Below are positions 1 to 8,106 of a stretch of 64,000 bases of DNA, in pieces (the first letter of the stretch is position 1; every line of letters begins with the position of its first letter). The translations under genes were made by a program, and so were the position numbers. Origin of the DNA: UBA1234 sp964400015 (GTDB lineage: Bacteria > Bacillota > Clostridia > TANB77 > UBA1234). The stretch lies in assembly GCA_964400015.1 (NCBI GenBank), contig CAYNRR010000004.1, forward strand, positions 1 through 64,000, read 5' to 3'. The notes beneath the pieces are model-generated. The model had not been told where the DNA came from, did no database searches, and worked only from the letters and a program-made list of their open reading frames with translations.

Positions 1-62
1 TTGGTATTTCCTTTTTTTATTTTTTTACTGTGACATATCTATGTTAAACCATCAATCAATTA

Positions 63-179
63 TTATTTGTAAGCTCTGTTAATCAAATTTATAATTTCTT
101 CTCCATGTAATTTTATTTTTACACTTGTTAAAATTCCAGATGTTTTAAGCTCTTCAATTGTTCTTGGAAGTAAATTTTA
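63..179 (-). pseudogene. Second half of the HRDC domain, in frame after the TAA stop
   Basis: Reading straight through the TAA at 177-179 in the same frame gives about 38 more residues (NLLPRTIEELKTSGILTS, then a segment ending EEIINLINRAYK) up to the next stop at 63-65. This matches the second half of an HRDC domain: the P-x-T-x-E-E-L motif, a short helix and a terminal helix. No start codon or ribosome binding site suggests an independent gene. It is therefore the natural 3' end of the NERD-HRDC gene separated by one nonsense codon. Confidence 0.7.
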
Positions 180-1127
180 AATTTTTTCTAATTCTTCATT
201 CGTAAAAACATAATACGCAGGAATATTTTTTTCTTTTGAACGCAATTTTCTAAATTCAATTAGTTTTTCTTTTAGTATCTCTTGATTTATTACTATATCG
301 ATTTTATTATCCGGTGTATTTTCTTTTTTGTTCTCAGCTACACTTTCTTCAAATATTTCTTCTGCTACTTCGTTATTATCTAACTCATTTATTTCAAAAT
401 CGAATTTTTCTTTATTTTCCACATTCAAATTCAAAAAATATCTTGCCCAGTTATCCATCGTGGCTTTAGAATCCCATAAAGTTTTATCACTATGATCTCT
501 ATCGTATTCTAATTTTCTTATTAAACCATCTGCTTTAATAATATTGTTTTTCATTTCTTTAGGAGCATATCTAGTATTTAATATATTTTCACCATTGGCT
601 GCAACAACCAAAATTCTATGTAGGTCTTCAAAATTTTTTTCAAACAAAAAAGATCTTAATTTACCTCTTTCTTTACTCCAAATTTTCTTATATACATCGC
701 GTTGTGCACCAACTTGTCTATACGGTGATTGCATTCCCTTTTTTATTTTTTTACCTTTATAAAAATATTCTCTGGTAAAGTCACCTTTTTCATTTACAGT
801 AATATTTCCAATCAAATTTTTACATTCTATAAAATAACAACACCAAGGCGTTATAACAATAAAATCTATTTGTGCTTTCAAATCCTCATATACCAAATTC
901 ACATCATGTAAAACGAACATTCCTATATTAGATTTCTTTAATTGATACAAAATTTCTCTTTCTCCCGCCAAACCTTTTTTCGCCATAAATAATTCTTGAT
1001 TTATTTTTGCATCATCAGGATTTTTCATTTTTAAGAATTCTAAATATTCAATTTTTTCTTCAAGTTCGCAGTTCTCTTTTAAAACCACTGTATCTCTAAA
1101 TTTATTAAATACGTCTAATAAACCCAT
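177..1127 (-). CDS. NERD-domain protein, C-terminal HRDC domain cut by an in-frame stop
   Basis: Predicted nuclease-related (NERD) protein. After a helical N-terminus, residues about 50-150 carry the NERD core: GEREILYQL, then QIDFIVITPWCCYFIECKNL, which fits the restriction-endonuclease-like fold with an acidic residue followed by E-x-K. The last residues (LRSKEKNIPAYYVFTNEELEKI) are the first half of an HRDC nucleic-acid-binding domain, and the frame then hits TAA. The other half of the domain continues in the same frame beyond the stop (see 63-179). Start ATG is preceded by GAGGAG. It lies 17 bases downstream of yjjX on the same strand, so probably co-transcribed. Seen: both half-domains and the stop. 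Inference: truncated, read-through or recently inactivated product. NERD proteins in Gram-positives have no firmly known role. Confidence 0.85.
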   Translation of the reverse strand: MGLLDVFNKFRDTVVLKENCELEEKIEYLEFLKMKNPDDAKINQELFMAKKGLAGEREILYQLKKSNIGMFVLHDVNLVYEDLKAQIDFIVITPWCCYFIECKNLIGNITVNEKGDFTREYFYKGKKIKKGMQSPYRQVGAQRDVYKKIWSKERGKLRSFLFEKNFEDLHRILVVAANGENILNTRYAPKEMKNNIIKADGLIRKLEYDRDHSDKTLWDSKATMDNWARYFLNLNVENKEKFDFEINELDNNEVAEEIFEESVAENKKENTPDNKIDIVINQEILKEKLIEFRKLRSKEKNIPAYYVFTNEELEKI

Positions 1128-1144
1128 TTAATCTCCTCTTTACT

Positions 1145-1684
1145 TTATTTTATTTTGTCATTCCAAACTTCATTTACATGTTGAGTAAGTGCCATTATAA
1201 AAGCCTCTTTAGTTAAGTCAATTCTGCTAGTTACTCCATTGGTAACAAAGTGAACTCCACCTTTGCCACTTCTCAAATCATCTTGTTTAAATATTTTGTC
1301 CATTACTTTTCCTAAGTCTGTTGAAATTATTTCTTCAACATATTTATCTGGTACAGGAAATGCTGAGCTTGTCCCCCAACTTTCGTAACCATTTTTATCT
1401 TTTATAACAGCTATATTGATAATAACCCATTTACCTAATAAATTTGTTATTCCTGATTCTACACCTAAGTAGTATTCTGCTTCTATATTGTTTTTGAAAG
1501 CATATTGAATTAAATTATCAGCACGATTTCTTGCACCTTCATATATTTCATTGTTTACTGGTTCGTCGCTAACATTTGATTCAACTGAAATTTCTTCAAT
1601 TTCAAAATTTTCAAAATAATTTTTAAAAGCTTCTTTTGCGCCTTCTATTTTACTCGGATTTTTGGTTCCTATTAAGACTTTCAT
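1145..1684 (-). CDS. yjjX: Inosine/xanthosine triphosphatase, YjjX/DUF84 family
   Basis: House-cleaning NTPase expected to hydrolyse ITP and XTP so that deaminated purines do not enter nucleic acids; cytosolic. The protein opens with MKVLIGTKNPSKIEGAKEAF, the family's nucleotide-binding start (GT-x-NP-x-K), followed by S-N-V-S-D-E-P and E-G-A-x-N-R-A, and has the usual length near 180 residues. GVESGI and a conserved D-L-G segment follow. ATG is preceded by GGGGAAAAAG. First gene of a short leftward pair with the NERD gene; a divergent promoter region of about 160 bases separates it from the DUF2207 gene. Confidence 0.85.
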   Translation of the reverse strand: MKVLIGTKNPSKIEGAKEAFKNYFENFEIEEISVESNVSDEPVNNEIYEGARNRADNLIQYAFKNNIEAEYYLGVESGITNLLGKWVIINIAVIKDKNGYESWGTSSAFPVPDKYVEEIISTDLGKVMDKIFKQDDLRSGKGGVHFVTNGVTSRIDLTKEAFIMALTQHVNEVWNDKIK

Positions 1685-1843
1685 CTTTTTCCCCTTTTTT
1701 GAATTTTTTCCTTTTCTTAATTCGTACCATAAAAATTTTTTATCGTCAATATTCTGCTAAAACTTTTCGCCTTTTTTCTTTATATATTGTAATTTTTTTC
1801 AAATATAATAAAATTGAATTATATTACAATAAGGGGGATTTAT

Positions 1844-3949
1844 ATGGATTTATATTATCATTACAACAAAAAATTCGTCAAAGAATTTTCATTGTTTGTT
1901 GTAATTTTGCTATCTTTAGTGTTTGTTTGTTCAACAAATACTTATGCTACAACAGAAGAGTCGAGTTTAACACCAAGCGAAATTTCGCGATATAATTCTC
2001 GCAGTTATGTTATTGATAAATATGACGTTGATATAATAGTTAACGAAGATAATACTTTTGATATAACCGAAACAATCGACGCTTACTTTAATACTCCACA
2101 GCATGGAATATACAGAACTATACCAGCAGTAAATCGTATCACTAGATTGGACGGAACCACTTCAACGAATTATCCTAAAATAACAAATGTTAGCGTTGAC
2201 AACGAATATACCGAATCACGAGAAGGCAACAATTATGTAATTAAAATTGGTTCGCCTTATTTTACCGTAAAAGACAAACATACTTACGTTATAAAATATA
2301 CATATACCATAGGAAACGATCCTTTAAAAGACTATGACGAATTGTATTTTAATATAATCGGAACTGAATGGAGTACCGTTATTGGAAATATAACTTTTTC
2401 AATAACAATGCCTAAAGAATTCGACTCAAGTAAATTAGGATTTTCTTCTGGTGTCAAAGGGTCAGTTGATAATAGCAAAGTCAATTATACCGTTAGTGGA
2501 AATACAATTACGGGAAATTATGATGGAATTCTTTATGTTGATGAAGGAATAACTGTTAGATGCGAATTACCTGAAGGATATTTTGTAAAACAAAAAACAT
2601 CAGTTAATCTAGATGACTATATACTTTGTCTGGTTCCAATAATATTTCTTATCATTTCTATATCAATATGGTACAAATATGGTCGCGACGACGAAGTAAT
2701 AGAAACAGTCGAATTTTACCCACCAGAAGGGCTTAACAGCTTAGAAGTTGGGTATTTATATAAAGGAAAAGCTATATCTAAAGATGTGACGTCTTTACTT
2801 ATCTATTTAGCTAATAAAGGATATATAAAAATTATAGAACTTGAGAAAAAATCAATATTTTCTCACTCTTCAACTTTTAAAATAATCAAATTGAAAGAAT
2901 ATGATGGTGATAATATTAACGAGCGTTTATTTTTAGAAGGATTATTTTCAAATATAGGATCAATATCACTTAAAGCAATTTTAAAAAGAGACTTTAAAAA
3001 TGCAATAGTCAGTTCTGGTAAAGTTACCGAAACAACTGAAAATCGCTTAAGCCAATCCTTCTACCTAACAATGGATGAAATATTGTCAAACATTAACAGT
3101 GGCAAAAATAAAAGCAAAATTTTTGAAAGATTACCTAAAGCAAAAAAATTATTTATTAAATTGATGATGATTGCAACATTTATCATAATCACTATCCCAC
3201 CTGTTTTGAAATATAAGTATTTTGGTGCTGATCTTACGATATGGGAAATACTTTCATTTGCACTAAAGAACGGCGTACTACTCGAGTGGATTTTTCCTTC
3301 TTTACTTGTTCCTGGAATTGGACTTGCAATTTTACTTTGGCTTGTATTTGGAGAAACGCAAACAATTTTAGTTAATGGAAGACCAGTTCATTCAGCACTA
3401 TTATCAAAGGCATTTGGACTTGTATGGGGATTACTCTTTGGTGGTATTCCATGGGCAGCGTCTACTCTACCAGCATTAAGACAAAATCCAATTTATATGA
3501 TAGCTTATGTCGTTGGTATATTATGTATTATTGGTATGATTAAGTGCTTAAAATATTTGCCAAAAAGAACTCCTTATGGAACCGAGATGTTGGGAAAAAT
3601 AAGAGGGTTTAAAAATTTCTTACAGACTGCAAGAAAAGAAGAATTAGAAGAAATGGTAATGCAAAATCCAACATATTTTTACGACATCTTGCCATACACA
3701 TATGTTTTAGATGTATCAGATAAATGGATTAAAAAATTTGAATCAATATCATTACAAGAACCTACTTGGTATGATAGTCCTAATGCGTTTAGTACGATGA
3801 CATTTGGTTCATTTATAAATTCTACCATGAACTCTGCAAACGCTGCAATGTCGAATAATCCAGCCTCTTCAAGTTCATCAAGTGGTGGCTCTTCAGGTGG
3901 TGGTTCTTCAGGTGGTGGCTCTGGTGGAGGCGGAGGTGGCTCTTGGTAG
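1844..3949 (+). CDS. DUF2207 membrane protein with Gly/Ser-rich tail
   Basis: Membrane protein of the DUF2207 (YciQ-like) family, function unknown. Order: signal peptide (residues 1-34, hydrophobic, ending NTYA), extracellular DUF2207 domain (about 40-250) containing NEDNTFDITETID and HGIYRTIP, a membrane helix near 258-278, a cytosolic segment beginning YGRDDEVIETVEFYPPEGL, further membrane helices about 440-575, and a C-terminal tail of Gly/Ser repeats ending in W. I start at the ATG preceded by AAGGGGG; an upstream TTG at 1814 has no ribosome site. The tail of Gly-rich repeats is typical of the family. A shortened copy follows directly downstream. A hairpin at 3992-4023 separates them. Confidence 0.85.
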   Translation: MDLYYHYNKKFVKEFSLFVVILLSLVFVCSTNTYATTEESSLTPSEISRYNSRSYVIDKYDVDIIVNEDNTFDITETIDAYFNTPQHGIYRTIPAVNRITRLDGTTSTNYPKITNVSVDNEYTESREGNNYVIKIGSPYFTVKDKHTYVIKYTYTIGNDPLKDYDELYFNIIGTEWSTVIGNITFSITMPKEFDSSKLGFSSGVKGSVDNSKVNYTVSGNTITGNYDGILYVDEGITVRCELPEGYFVKQKTSVNLDDYILCLVPIIFLIISISIWYKYGRDDEVIETVEFYPPEGLNSLEVGYLYKGKAISKDVTSLLIYLANKGYIKIIELEKKSIFSHSSTFKIIKLKEYDGDNINERLFLEGLFSNIGSISLKAILKRDFKNAIVSSGKVTETTENRLSQSFYLTMDEILSNINSGKNKSKIFERLPKAKKLFIKLMMIATFIIITIPPVLKYKYFGADLTIWEILSFALKNGVLLEWIFPSLLVPGIGLAILLWLVFGETQTILVNGRPVHSALLSKAFGLVWGLLFGGIPWAASTLPALRQNPIYMIAYVVGILCIIGMIKCLKYLPKRTPYGTEMLGKIRGFKNFLQTARKEELEEMVMQNPTYFYDILPYTYVLDVSDKWIKKFESISLQEPTWYDSPNAFSTMTFGSFINSTMNSANAAMSNNPASSSSSSGGSSGGGSSGGGSGGGGGGSW

Positions 3950-3991
3950 CCAGCTTTTGCTAGGTGTTTTAAGTATTACGTTTTAACTTTT

Positions 3992-4023
3992 AAAAATACG
4001 TCACAATTAGTGGCGTATTTTTT
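3992..4023 (+). terminator. Intrinsic terminator after the DUF2207 gene
   Basis: A 13-bp stem (AAAAATACGTCAC against GTGGCGTATTTTT, one G-U pair, 5-base loop) followed by T residues. It lies between the two DUF2207-family copies, so the downstream copy probably has its own promoter. Confidence 0.75.
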
Positions 4024-4067
4024 CAAATATAATAAAATTAAATTACATTATGCAAAGGAGGATTTTT

Positions 4068-5282
4068 ATGTATTTATATTGCATTTATTTAATTCCAATA
4101 CTATTTCTTATAATTTCTATATTGATATGGTATGAATACGGCCGTGATGATGAAGTTACAGAAACTGTTGAATTTTATCCACCAGAAGGGCTTAATAGCT
4201 TAGACGTTGGGTATTTATATAAAGGAGAAGCCACACGCAAAGATGTGATGTCTTTACTTGTATATTTAGCTAATAAAGGTTATATAAAAATCACGAAACT
4301 TGATAAAAAATCAGCTCTTTCTCAATCATCGAATTTTAAAATAACTAAATTAAAAGAATATGACGGAAATAATGATAACGAACGTCTAATTTTAGATGGA
4401 TTGTTTAACCAAAAAAGAGCATCAACATTTAAATCAAAAGCTATGGAAAATTTAGACCAAGGAATTTCTGTTCAAGATGAACATGAAACTCTTAACGAGG
4501 TGACTGAAACTGATTTATACGGTACGTTTTTTATAACTGCGACAAAAATATTATTTAATATCAATAATAAAGAAAATAAGAACAAAGTTTTTGAAAAAAT
4601 AACATCAGGCAAGTTTGGGATTATTTTACTAATGATAATTACAACCTTTATCATAATCACTATACCACCAGTTTTTAATTATTATTTTACCGAACTTTAT
4701 TTTTATTCATTTCACGAATATTGGATTTTGATTTTTATATTGCCCCAAGTCTTATTTTGCGATTTCTTAATGCCCGGATTGGGAATCTATGTTTTTAGCA
4801 GATTCCTGTTTGGTAAATCGCCAGCAGTTTATGCCAATGGGAAAATGGTTCGTTCTTCACTAGCAAATAAAATATTAGGACTTATATGGGGCTTGGTGTT
4901 TGCCGGTACTCCTTGGATAAGTGACCTGTTACCAATGTCGGAAGGAAATCCTGTTTATATGATAGGATACGGAATTGGAATATTGTGTGTTTTAGGCATG
5001 TTTATGTGTTTAGAATACTTACCAAAAAGAACACCTTACGGGAACGAAATGTTAGGCAAAATAAAAGGATTTAAAAACTTCTTAGAAACTGCTGAAAAAG
5101 AAGAACTAGAAAAAATGGTATCGCAAAATCCAACATACTATTATGACATTTTACCGTATGCATATGTTTTAGATGTTTCTAATAAATGGATTGAAGAATT
5201 TGAAGAAATTGCACTCCAAGCTCCACTTCACTTCGATAGTGCTGAAATATTTGACTTGCTATCGATGGGGTCTAATCTGTAA
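4068..5282 (+). CDS. Truncated DUF2207 paralogue lacking the ectodomain
   Basis: Second copy of the preceding gene with the signal peptide and extracellular domain missing. It starts at the first membrane helix (IPILFLIISILIWYEYGRDDEV) and runs co-linearly with the upstream protein through the PPEGLNSL-VGYLYKG segment and the membrane helices to LPY-YVLDVS-KWI, but lacks the Gly/Ser tail. About 404 residues against 701. Start ATG follows AAAGGAGG with good spacing; an upstream ATG at 4050 overlaps that site. The 5' flank (about 4019-4080) resembles that of the full-length gene (about 1796-1856), so the copy kept the leader and lost the ectodomain. It is an intact frame, so it may act as a partner subunit. 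Confidence 0.8.
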   Translation: MYLYCIYLIPILFLIISILIWYEYGRDDEVTETVEFYPPEGLNSLDVGYLYKGEATRKDVMSLLVYLANKGYIKITKLDKKSALSQSSNFKITKLKEYDGNNDNERLILDGLFNQKRASTFKSKAMENLDQGISVQDEHETLNEVTETDLYGTFFITATKILFNINNKENKNKVFEKITSGKFGIILLMIITTFIIITIPPVFNYYFTELYFYSFHEYWILIFILPQVLFCDFLMPGLGIYVFSRFLFGKSPAVYANGKMVRSSLANKILGLIWGLVFAGTPWISDLLPMSEGNPVYMIGYGIGILCVLGMFMCLEYLPKRTPYGNEMLGKIKGFKNFLETAEKEELEKMVSQNPTYYYDILPYAYVLDVSNKWIEEFEEIALQAPLHFDSAEIFDLLSMGSNL

Positions 5283-5358
5283 TCTTTATGTTCAACAATG
5301 AGATATGAGGCGGGCAAAAAAGTTTATTAAATAAAAGTAGGATAATGAAAAACAAAAG

Positions 5359-5385
5359 ATCTACCTTCGAAAAGGTAGATTTTTT
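5359..5385 (+). terminator. Intrinsic terminator after the DUF2207 paralogue
   Basis: Perfect 9-bp stem ATCTACCTT / AAGGTAGAT with a CGAA tetraloop and a run of Ts. Confidence 0.85.
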
Positions 5386-5523
5386 ATACATTTGTCCACC
5401 TACGCATTTTCAAAATTTTCCAACATTATATGTTTTTTCTTTAGGATTATGATATCATCAATATAGTAAAGTTTTTATCAATTAAGATATTGTTAAAAAC
5501 GTATAAAAAAGGGGGTGAAAATT

Positions 5524-6204
5524 ATGAATCAAAAGAAAACATTTACACTAATCTTATTAGTGGTAGTAGTATTATTAGCAGCTGTCATAGTTTATGGAAT
5601 AACTAAAAATTCAAGTAATAATTATGATGTAGATAGCTTGGTTGAAAATTCAAACACTACATATTTAAATGTTAGCGAACTAAATGCCGATGATAGCATT
5701 GAAGCAAGCTATATATACTCAACAACTGCTGTGCCAGGATTAATTGATGTTACATTACCATCTGAGTTTAATCCTATTTTTGAAAAGTACGAAAGTTCAC
5801 AGATTTGGTGTCCAAAAGGAGAAGAAGATTATTCTACTATAGTTACATGTTCATTCGGCTTGACAACAGGTACTTATGAAGAAGCTGACGAATACGGTGT
5901 TGTTTCTACAGTAGTTGATGAGGGAACAATTGATGAACAATTATATGGATTAGCAAAATATTTTGGCGTTGATAAAGTTAATGTTAATACTATTAACGGA
6001 ATAAAATGGTATACTATTGTGGCTAGTAATCACAAAGATGAAAGAACATCTAGTGAGCTAAAAAAGGGATATTACAATTATACAGAAAAAGATGGAAATG
6101 TATTTCAATTATCATATGAAATGCTTAACGATATTGGAAAAGAAGATATGACTAAAGCAATACAATATCATAATGACATATTAACATCAGTTAAATTTAA
6201 ATAA
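5524..6204 (+). CDS. Single-pass membrane-anchored protein of unknown function
   Basis: About 226 residues with one N-terminal membrane helix (residues about 6-25, LILLVVVVLLAAVIVYGI) and an outward-facing acidic domain rich in D, E, S and Y. No family recognised. The domain contains VPGLIDVTLPSEFNPIFE and later GYYNYTEKDGNVFQLSYEM, compatible with a small beta-rich extracytoplasmic domain. I start at the ATG preceded by GGGGG eight bases upstream; a GTG at 5515 overlaps that ribosome site. It stands alone, with terminators on both sides. Confidence 0.7.
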   Translation: MNQKKTFTLILLVVVVLLAAVIVYGITKNSSNNYDVDSLVENSNTTYLNVSELNADDSIEASYIYSTTAVPGLIDVTLPSEFNPIFEKYESSQIWCPKGEEDYSTIVTCSFGLTTGTYEEADEYGVVSTVVDEGTIDEQLYGLAKYFGVDKVNVNTINGIKWYTIVASNHKDERTSSELKKGYYNYTEKDGNVFQLSYEMLNDIGKEDMTKAIQYHNDILTSVKFK

Positions 6205-6210
6205 TGATGT

Positions 6211-6281
6211 CTCCAGTTATACTGGAGTTTCTTTACACAAAAGAAGTTTACGCAATAGCATAAACTTCTTTTGTGTTATTT
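6211..6281. terminator. Two hairpins between converging genes
   Basis: First hairpin CTCCAGT-TAT-ACTGGAG followed by TTTCTTT (6211-6234). Second, a 16-bp perfect stem (6235-6250 with 6261-6276) followed by TATTTT on the plus strand; it touches the stop codon of the Fic gene and can serve both strands. Confidence 0.75.
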
Positions 6282-7256
6282 TATTATTTTCCAAATTCCT
6301 TTTTTAGTCGAACCAACTCTTTCTATTATTCCATTATCTTTTAGATATTTTATATTATAAGATATACCGTCTCTAGTAATTCCTAACCTTTCTGCCATCT
6401 CCATTTGCGTAATATTTGGAGATTCTCTTATTAAATCGAGAATTTTTTCTTGTGTAGTTTTATGTGTAGTTTCTTGTGTAGTATTTTGTTCTACAATTAT
6501 TTTATCTATAGTTTCATAAATCATTTTTAACATAAATTCTATAAATTCTGTTGATTCACCAACTTTATTGCAATTATCTATAACTTTATAGTATTCCTCT
6601 TGATACTGTTTTATTAAGCTTTCTATAGGCACATATTCAAATATTTCTTTCCATTCTGAAAGTAACGCAGATTGCCAAAGTCTAGCCATTCTTCCATTAC
6701 CATCACCAAAAGGATGTATGAAAACAAATTCATAATGAAATACTGAAGAAAGTATCAAAGGATGAACAGTATTTTTAGCTTCTTTCATCCAATTAAATAA
6801 ATTCTCCACTAATTCAGGTACTAATTTTTCAGATGGTGCAACAAAAATACATTTGTCACCATCATAAACACCTTCTCCATGACTTCTAAATCTTCCACTT
6901 TCTTTTTCTACTAAAAATGTCATTATTCCATGAATCAACTTCAAATCGTTTATTGAATATGGATTAACTTCAGAGATTTTATTATATGCTTCATAAGCAT
7001 TTTTTACTTCTTGAATATCTTTTCTATCTCCTATTACCATTTTCCCATTAATAACATCTTCCACCTGAAATAAAGATAATTGATTATTTTCAATAGCTAA
7101 AGAAGAATGTATTGAATTTATTCTATTTTGTTTTCTCAATTCAGGCATTTTATTTAAAGTAATGTAACTATTTATTTCTCCAATTTTTTCCATTATTTTT
7201 GAAATATACTCTAATATTCTATCCGTTATTTTATAAGGTGGTACATATTTATCCAT
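6276..7256 (-). CDS. Fic-family protein with C-terminal winged helix
   Basis: Fic domain enzymes transfer AMP (or another phosphate group) from a nucleotide to target proteins. The signature HPFGDGNGRMAR is complete at residues 181-192, including the catalytic His and the Arg. An N-terminal inhibitory motif S-L-A-I-E-N (52-57) fits (S/T)xxxE(G/N), so this is a self-inhibited (class II) Fic protein; accordingly no separate antitoxin lies next to it. Residues 258-270 are a TTQ-ETTH-KTTQE linker, followed by a helix-turn-helix (about 268-326, ITQMEMAERLGITRDGISYNI), so the protein may bind DNA. ATG follows AAGGAGG. A promoter with TTGATA-N17-TATAAT lies upstream and two copies of the linker-coding 12-mer sit just before it. 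Confidence 0.92.
   Translation of the reverse strand: MDKYVPPYKITDRILEYISKIMEKIGEINSYITLNKMPELRKQNRINSIHSSLAIENNQLSLFQVEDVINGKMVIGDRKDIQEVKNAYEAYNKISEVNPYSINDLKLIHGIMTFLVEKESGRFRSHGEGVYDGDKCIFVAPSEKLVPELVENLFNWMKEAKNTVHPLILSSVFHYEFVFIHPFGDGNGRMARLWQSALLSEWKEIFEYVPIESLIKQYQEEYYKVIDNCNKVGESTEFIEFMLKMIYETIDKIIVEQNTTQETTHKTTQEKILDLIRESPNITQMEMAERLGITRDGISYNIKYLKDNGIIERVGSTKKGIWKIIK
6446..6481 (-). repeat. Three 12-bp tandem repeats inside the Fic gene
   Basis: Three head-to-tail units of TTTCTTGTGTAG or TTTTATGTGTAG (plus strand) encode the TTQE/TTHK linker before the winged helix. The same 12-mer occurs twice upstream of the gene at 7318-7341. Confidence 0.8.
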
Positions 7257-7286
7257 CTTTTCCTCCTTAAATCATTTCTCCATTAT

Positions 7287-7315
7287 ATTATACTATATTA
7301 CAAATAATATATCAA
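7287..7315 (-). promoter_or_regulatory. Promoter of the Fic gene
   Basis: TTGATA (7310-7315), 17-base spacer, TATAAT (7287-7292) on the minus strand, upstream of the AAGGAGG site of the Fic gene. Confidence 0.7.
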
Positions 7316-7317
7316 TA

Positions 7318-7341
7318 TTTCTTGTGTAGTTTCTTGTGTAG
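7318..7341 (-). repeat. Two 12-bp direct repeats upstream of the Fic promoter
   Basis: Two perfect tandem copies of TTTCTTGTGTAG (plus strand), three bases upstream of the -35 element, identical to two of the three coding repeats at 6446-6481. They could be operator sites for the Fic protein's winged helix or the remnant of a duplication. Confidence 0.75.
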
Positions 7342-7434
7342 TTTTTTTAAGGAATAGTATTAAGAACATTTAGCTAGTTTAAAGAGTTTTTCTTTAACAA
7401 TACTTAACATATCATCACAACCTTCCTTAAACGA

Positions 7435-7461
7435 CAAAAAACTTAATTCTTTCGAATTAAG
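7435..7461 (-). terminator. Terminator after tRNA-Gly
   Basis: Perfect 8-bp stem CTTAATTC / GAATTAAG with a 4-base loop, followed on the minus strand by seven Us. The stretch 7342-7434 beyond it shows no gene I can support. Confidence 0.75.
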
Positions 7462-7501
7462 CTTTATCTCAACATCGCTTGGTGCGACGATTTTTACAAA
7501 C

Positions 7502-7575
7502 TGGAGCGGGTGACGGGAATTGAACCCGCCTCTTGGGGTCGGAAGCACCATATTCTACCACTGAACTACACCCGC
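7502..7575 (-). tRNA. tRNA-Gly (TCC), divergent copy
   Basis: Cloverleaf with acceptor GCGGGTG / CACCCGC, U discriminator, encoded CCA. Anticodon loop CTTCCGA gives anticodon TCC. The anticodon stem (TGGTG / CCCCA) has one mismatch and position 37 is G, unlike the canonical copy at 7927-8000, although the acceptor arm is the same. It lies behind the terminator of tRNA-Met and shows no clear promoter of its own. Confidence 0.9.
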
Positions 7576-7591
7576 ATCTGTTTTAATATAT

Positions 7592-7620
7592 AAAAAAAGT
7601 CAAGCTATTGCTTGACTTTT
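7592..7620 (-). terminator. Terminator after tRNA-Met
   Basis: Stem AAAAGTCAAGC / GCTTGACTTTT with a 4-base loop and a U-tract on the minus strand, abutting the 3' end of tRNA-Met. Confidence 0.85.
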
Positions 7621-7697
7621 TGGTAGCGGATGTGGGACTTGAACCTACGACCTACCGGGTATGAACCGGGCGCTCTAGCCAACTGAGCTAATCCGCC
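7621..7697 (-). tRNA. tRNA-Met (CAT), elongator type
   Basis: Acceptor GGCGGAT / ATCCGCT-type arm with encoded CCA; anticodon loop TTCATAC gives CAT. The acceptor begins with a paired G, unlike the initiator at 27681, so this is elongator Met (a CAT tRNA modified to read Ile codons is less likely from the arms). A promoter lies directly upstream at 7718-7746. Confidence 0.88.
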
Positions 7698-7717
7698 ATC
7701 TATCTCGAACAATAGTT

Positions 7718-7746
7718 ATTATACGAAAGTATATTGTTTTTGTCAA
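7718..7746 (-). promoter_or_regulatory. Consensus promoter of tRNA-Met
   Basis: TTGACA (7741-7746), exactly 17 bases, TATAAT (7718-7723) on the minus strand. Confidence 0.9.
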
Positions 7747-7768
7747 GGAATATTTAGAAAATATTTCT

Positions 7769-7860
7769 TGGCGGAGTGGGTGGGATTTGAACCCACGGGA
7801 GAATCGCTTCTCACAATAGATTTCGAGTCTACGCCGTTATGACCACTTCGGCACCACTCC
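7769..7860 (-). tRNA. tRNA-Ser (CGA)
   Basis: 92 bases with the long variable arm typical of Ser tRNAs, acceptor GGAGTGG / CCACTCC, encoded GCCA end. Anticodon loop ACTCGAAAT gives CGA. Confidence 0.93.
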
Positions 7861-7883
7861 ATTATTTTTATTATTCGGATTTT

Positions 7884-7920
7884 AAAAAATAAAGGCTAGA
7901 ACTTATTAGTTCCAGCCTTT
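7884..7920 (-). terminator. Terminator after the upstream tRNA-Gly
   Basis: Stem AAAGGCTAGAAC / GTTCCAGCCTTT (one mismatch) with a 6-base loop, followed by Us on the minus strand, just 3' of tRNA-Gly at 7927. Confidence 0.8.
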
Positions 7921-7926
7921 ATACAT

Positions 7927-8000
7927 TGGAGCGGGTAGCGGGAATCGAACCCGCACAATCAGCTTGGAAGGCTGAGATTCTACCATTGAACTACACCCGC
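7927..8000 (-). tRNA. tRNA-Gly (TCC), canonical copy
   Basis: Acceptor GCGGGTG / TACCCGC with encoded TCCA; anticodon loop CTTCCAA gives TCC with A37 and a fully paired anticodon stem (TCAGC / GCTGA). Its promoter is at 8020-8048. Confidence 0.95.
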
Positions 8001-8019
8001 ATCGCCACACTGCTATTAC

Positions 8020-8048
8020 ATTATAGCAATGTGTGTGTTATGTGTCAA
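8020..8048 (-). promoter_or_regulatory. Consensus promoter of tRNA-Gly
   Basis: TTGACA (8043-8048), 17 bases, TATAAT (8020-8025) on the minus strand. Confidence 0.9.
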
Positions 8049-8106
8049 CACCTTTTTGAAATTTTTTTGAATTTTTTCAAAAAATTTTTTGTCCTTTTTT
8101 ATTTAC

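Noticed and set aside
6276..7256. Fic toxin with separate antitoxin
   Set aside because: No adjacent antitoxin gene; the inhibitory S-x-x-x-E-N motif is inside the protein itself.
7360..7551. 63-aa minus-strand frame
   Set aside because: It runs through tRNA-Gly and its terminator hairpin; its first third is tRNA sequence read in frame.
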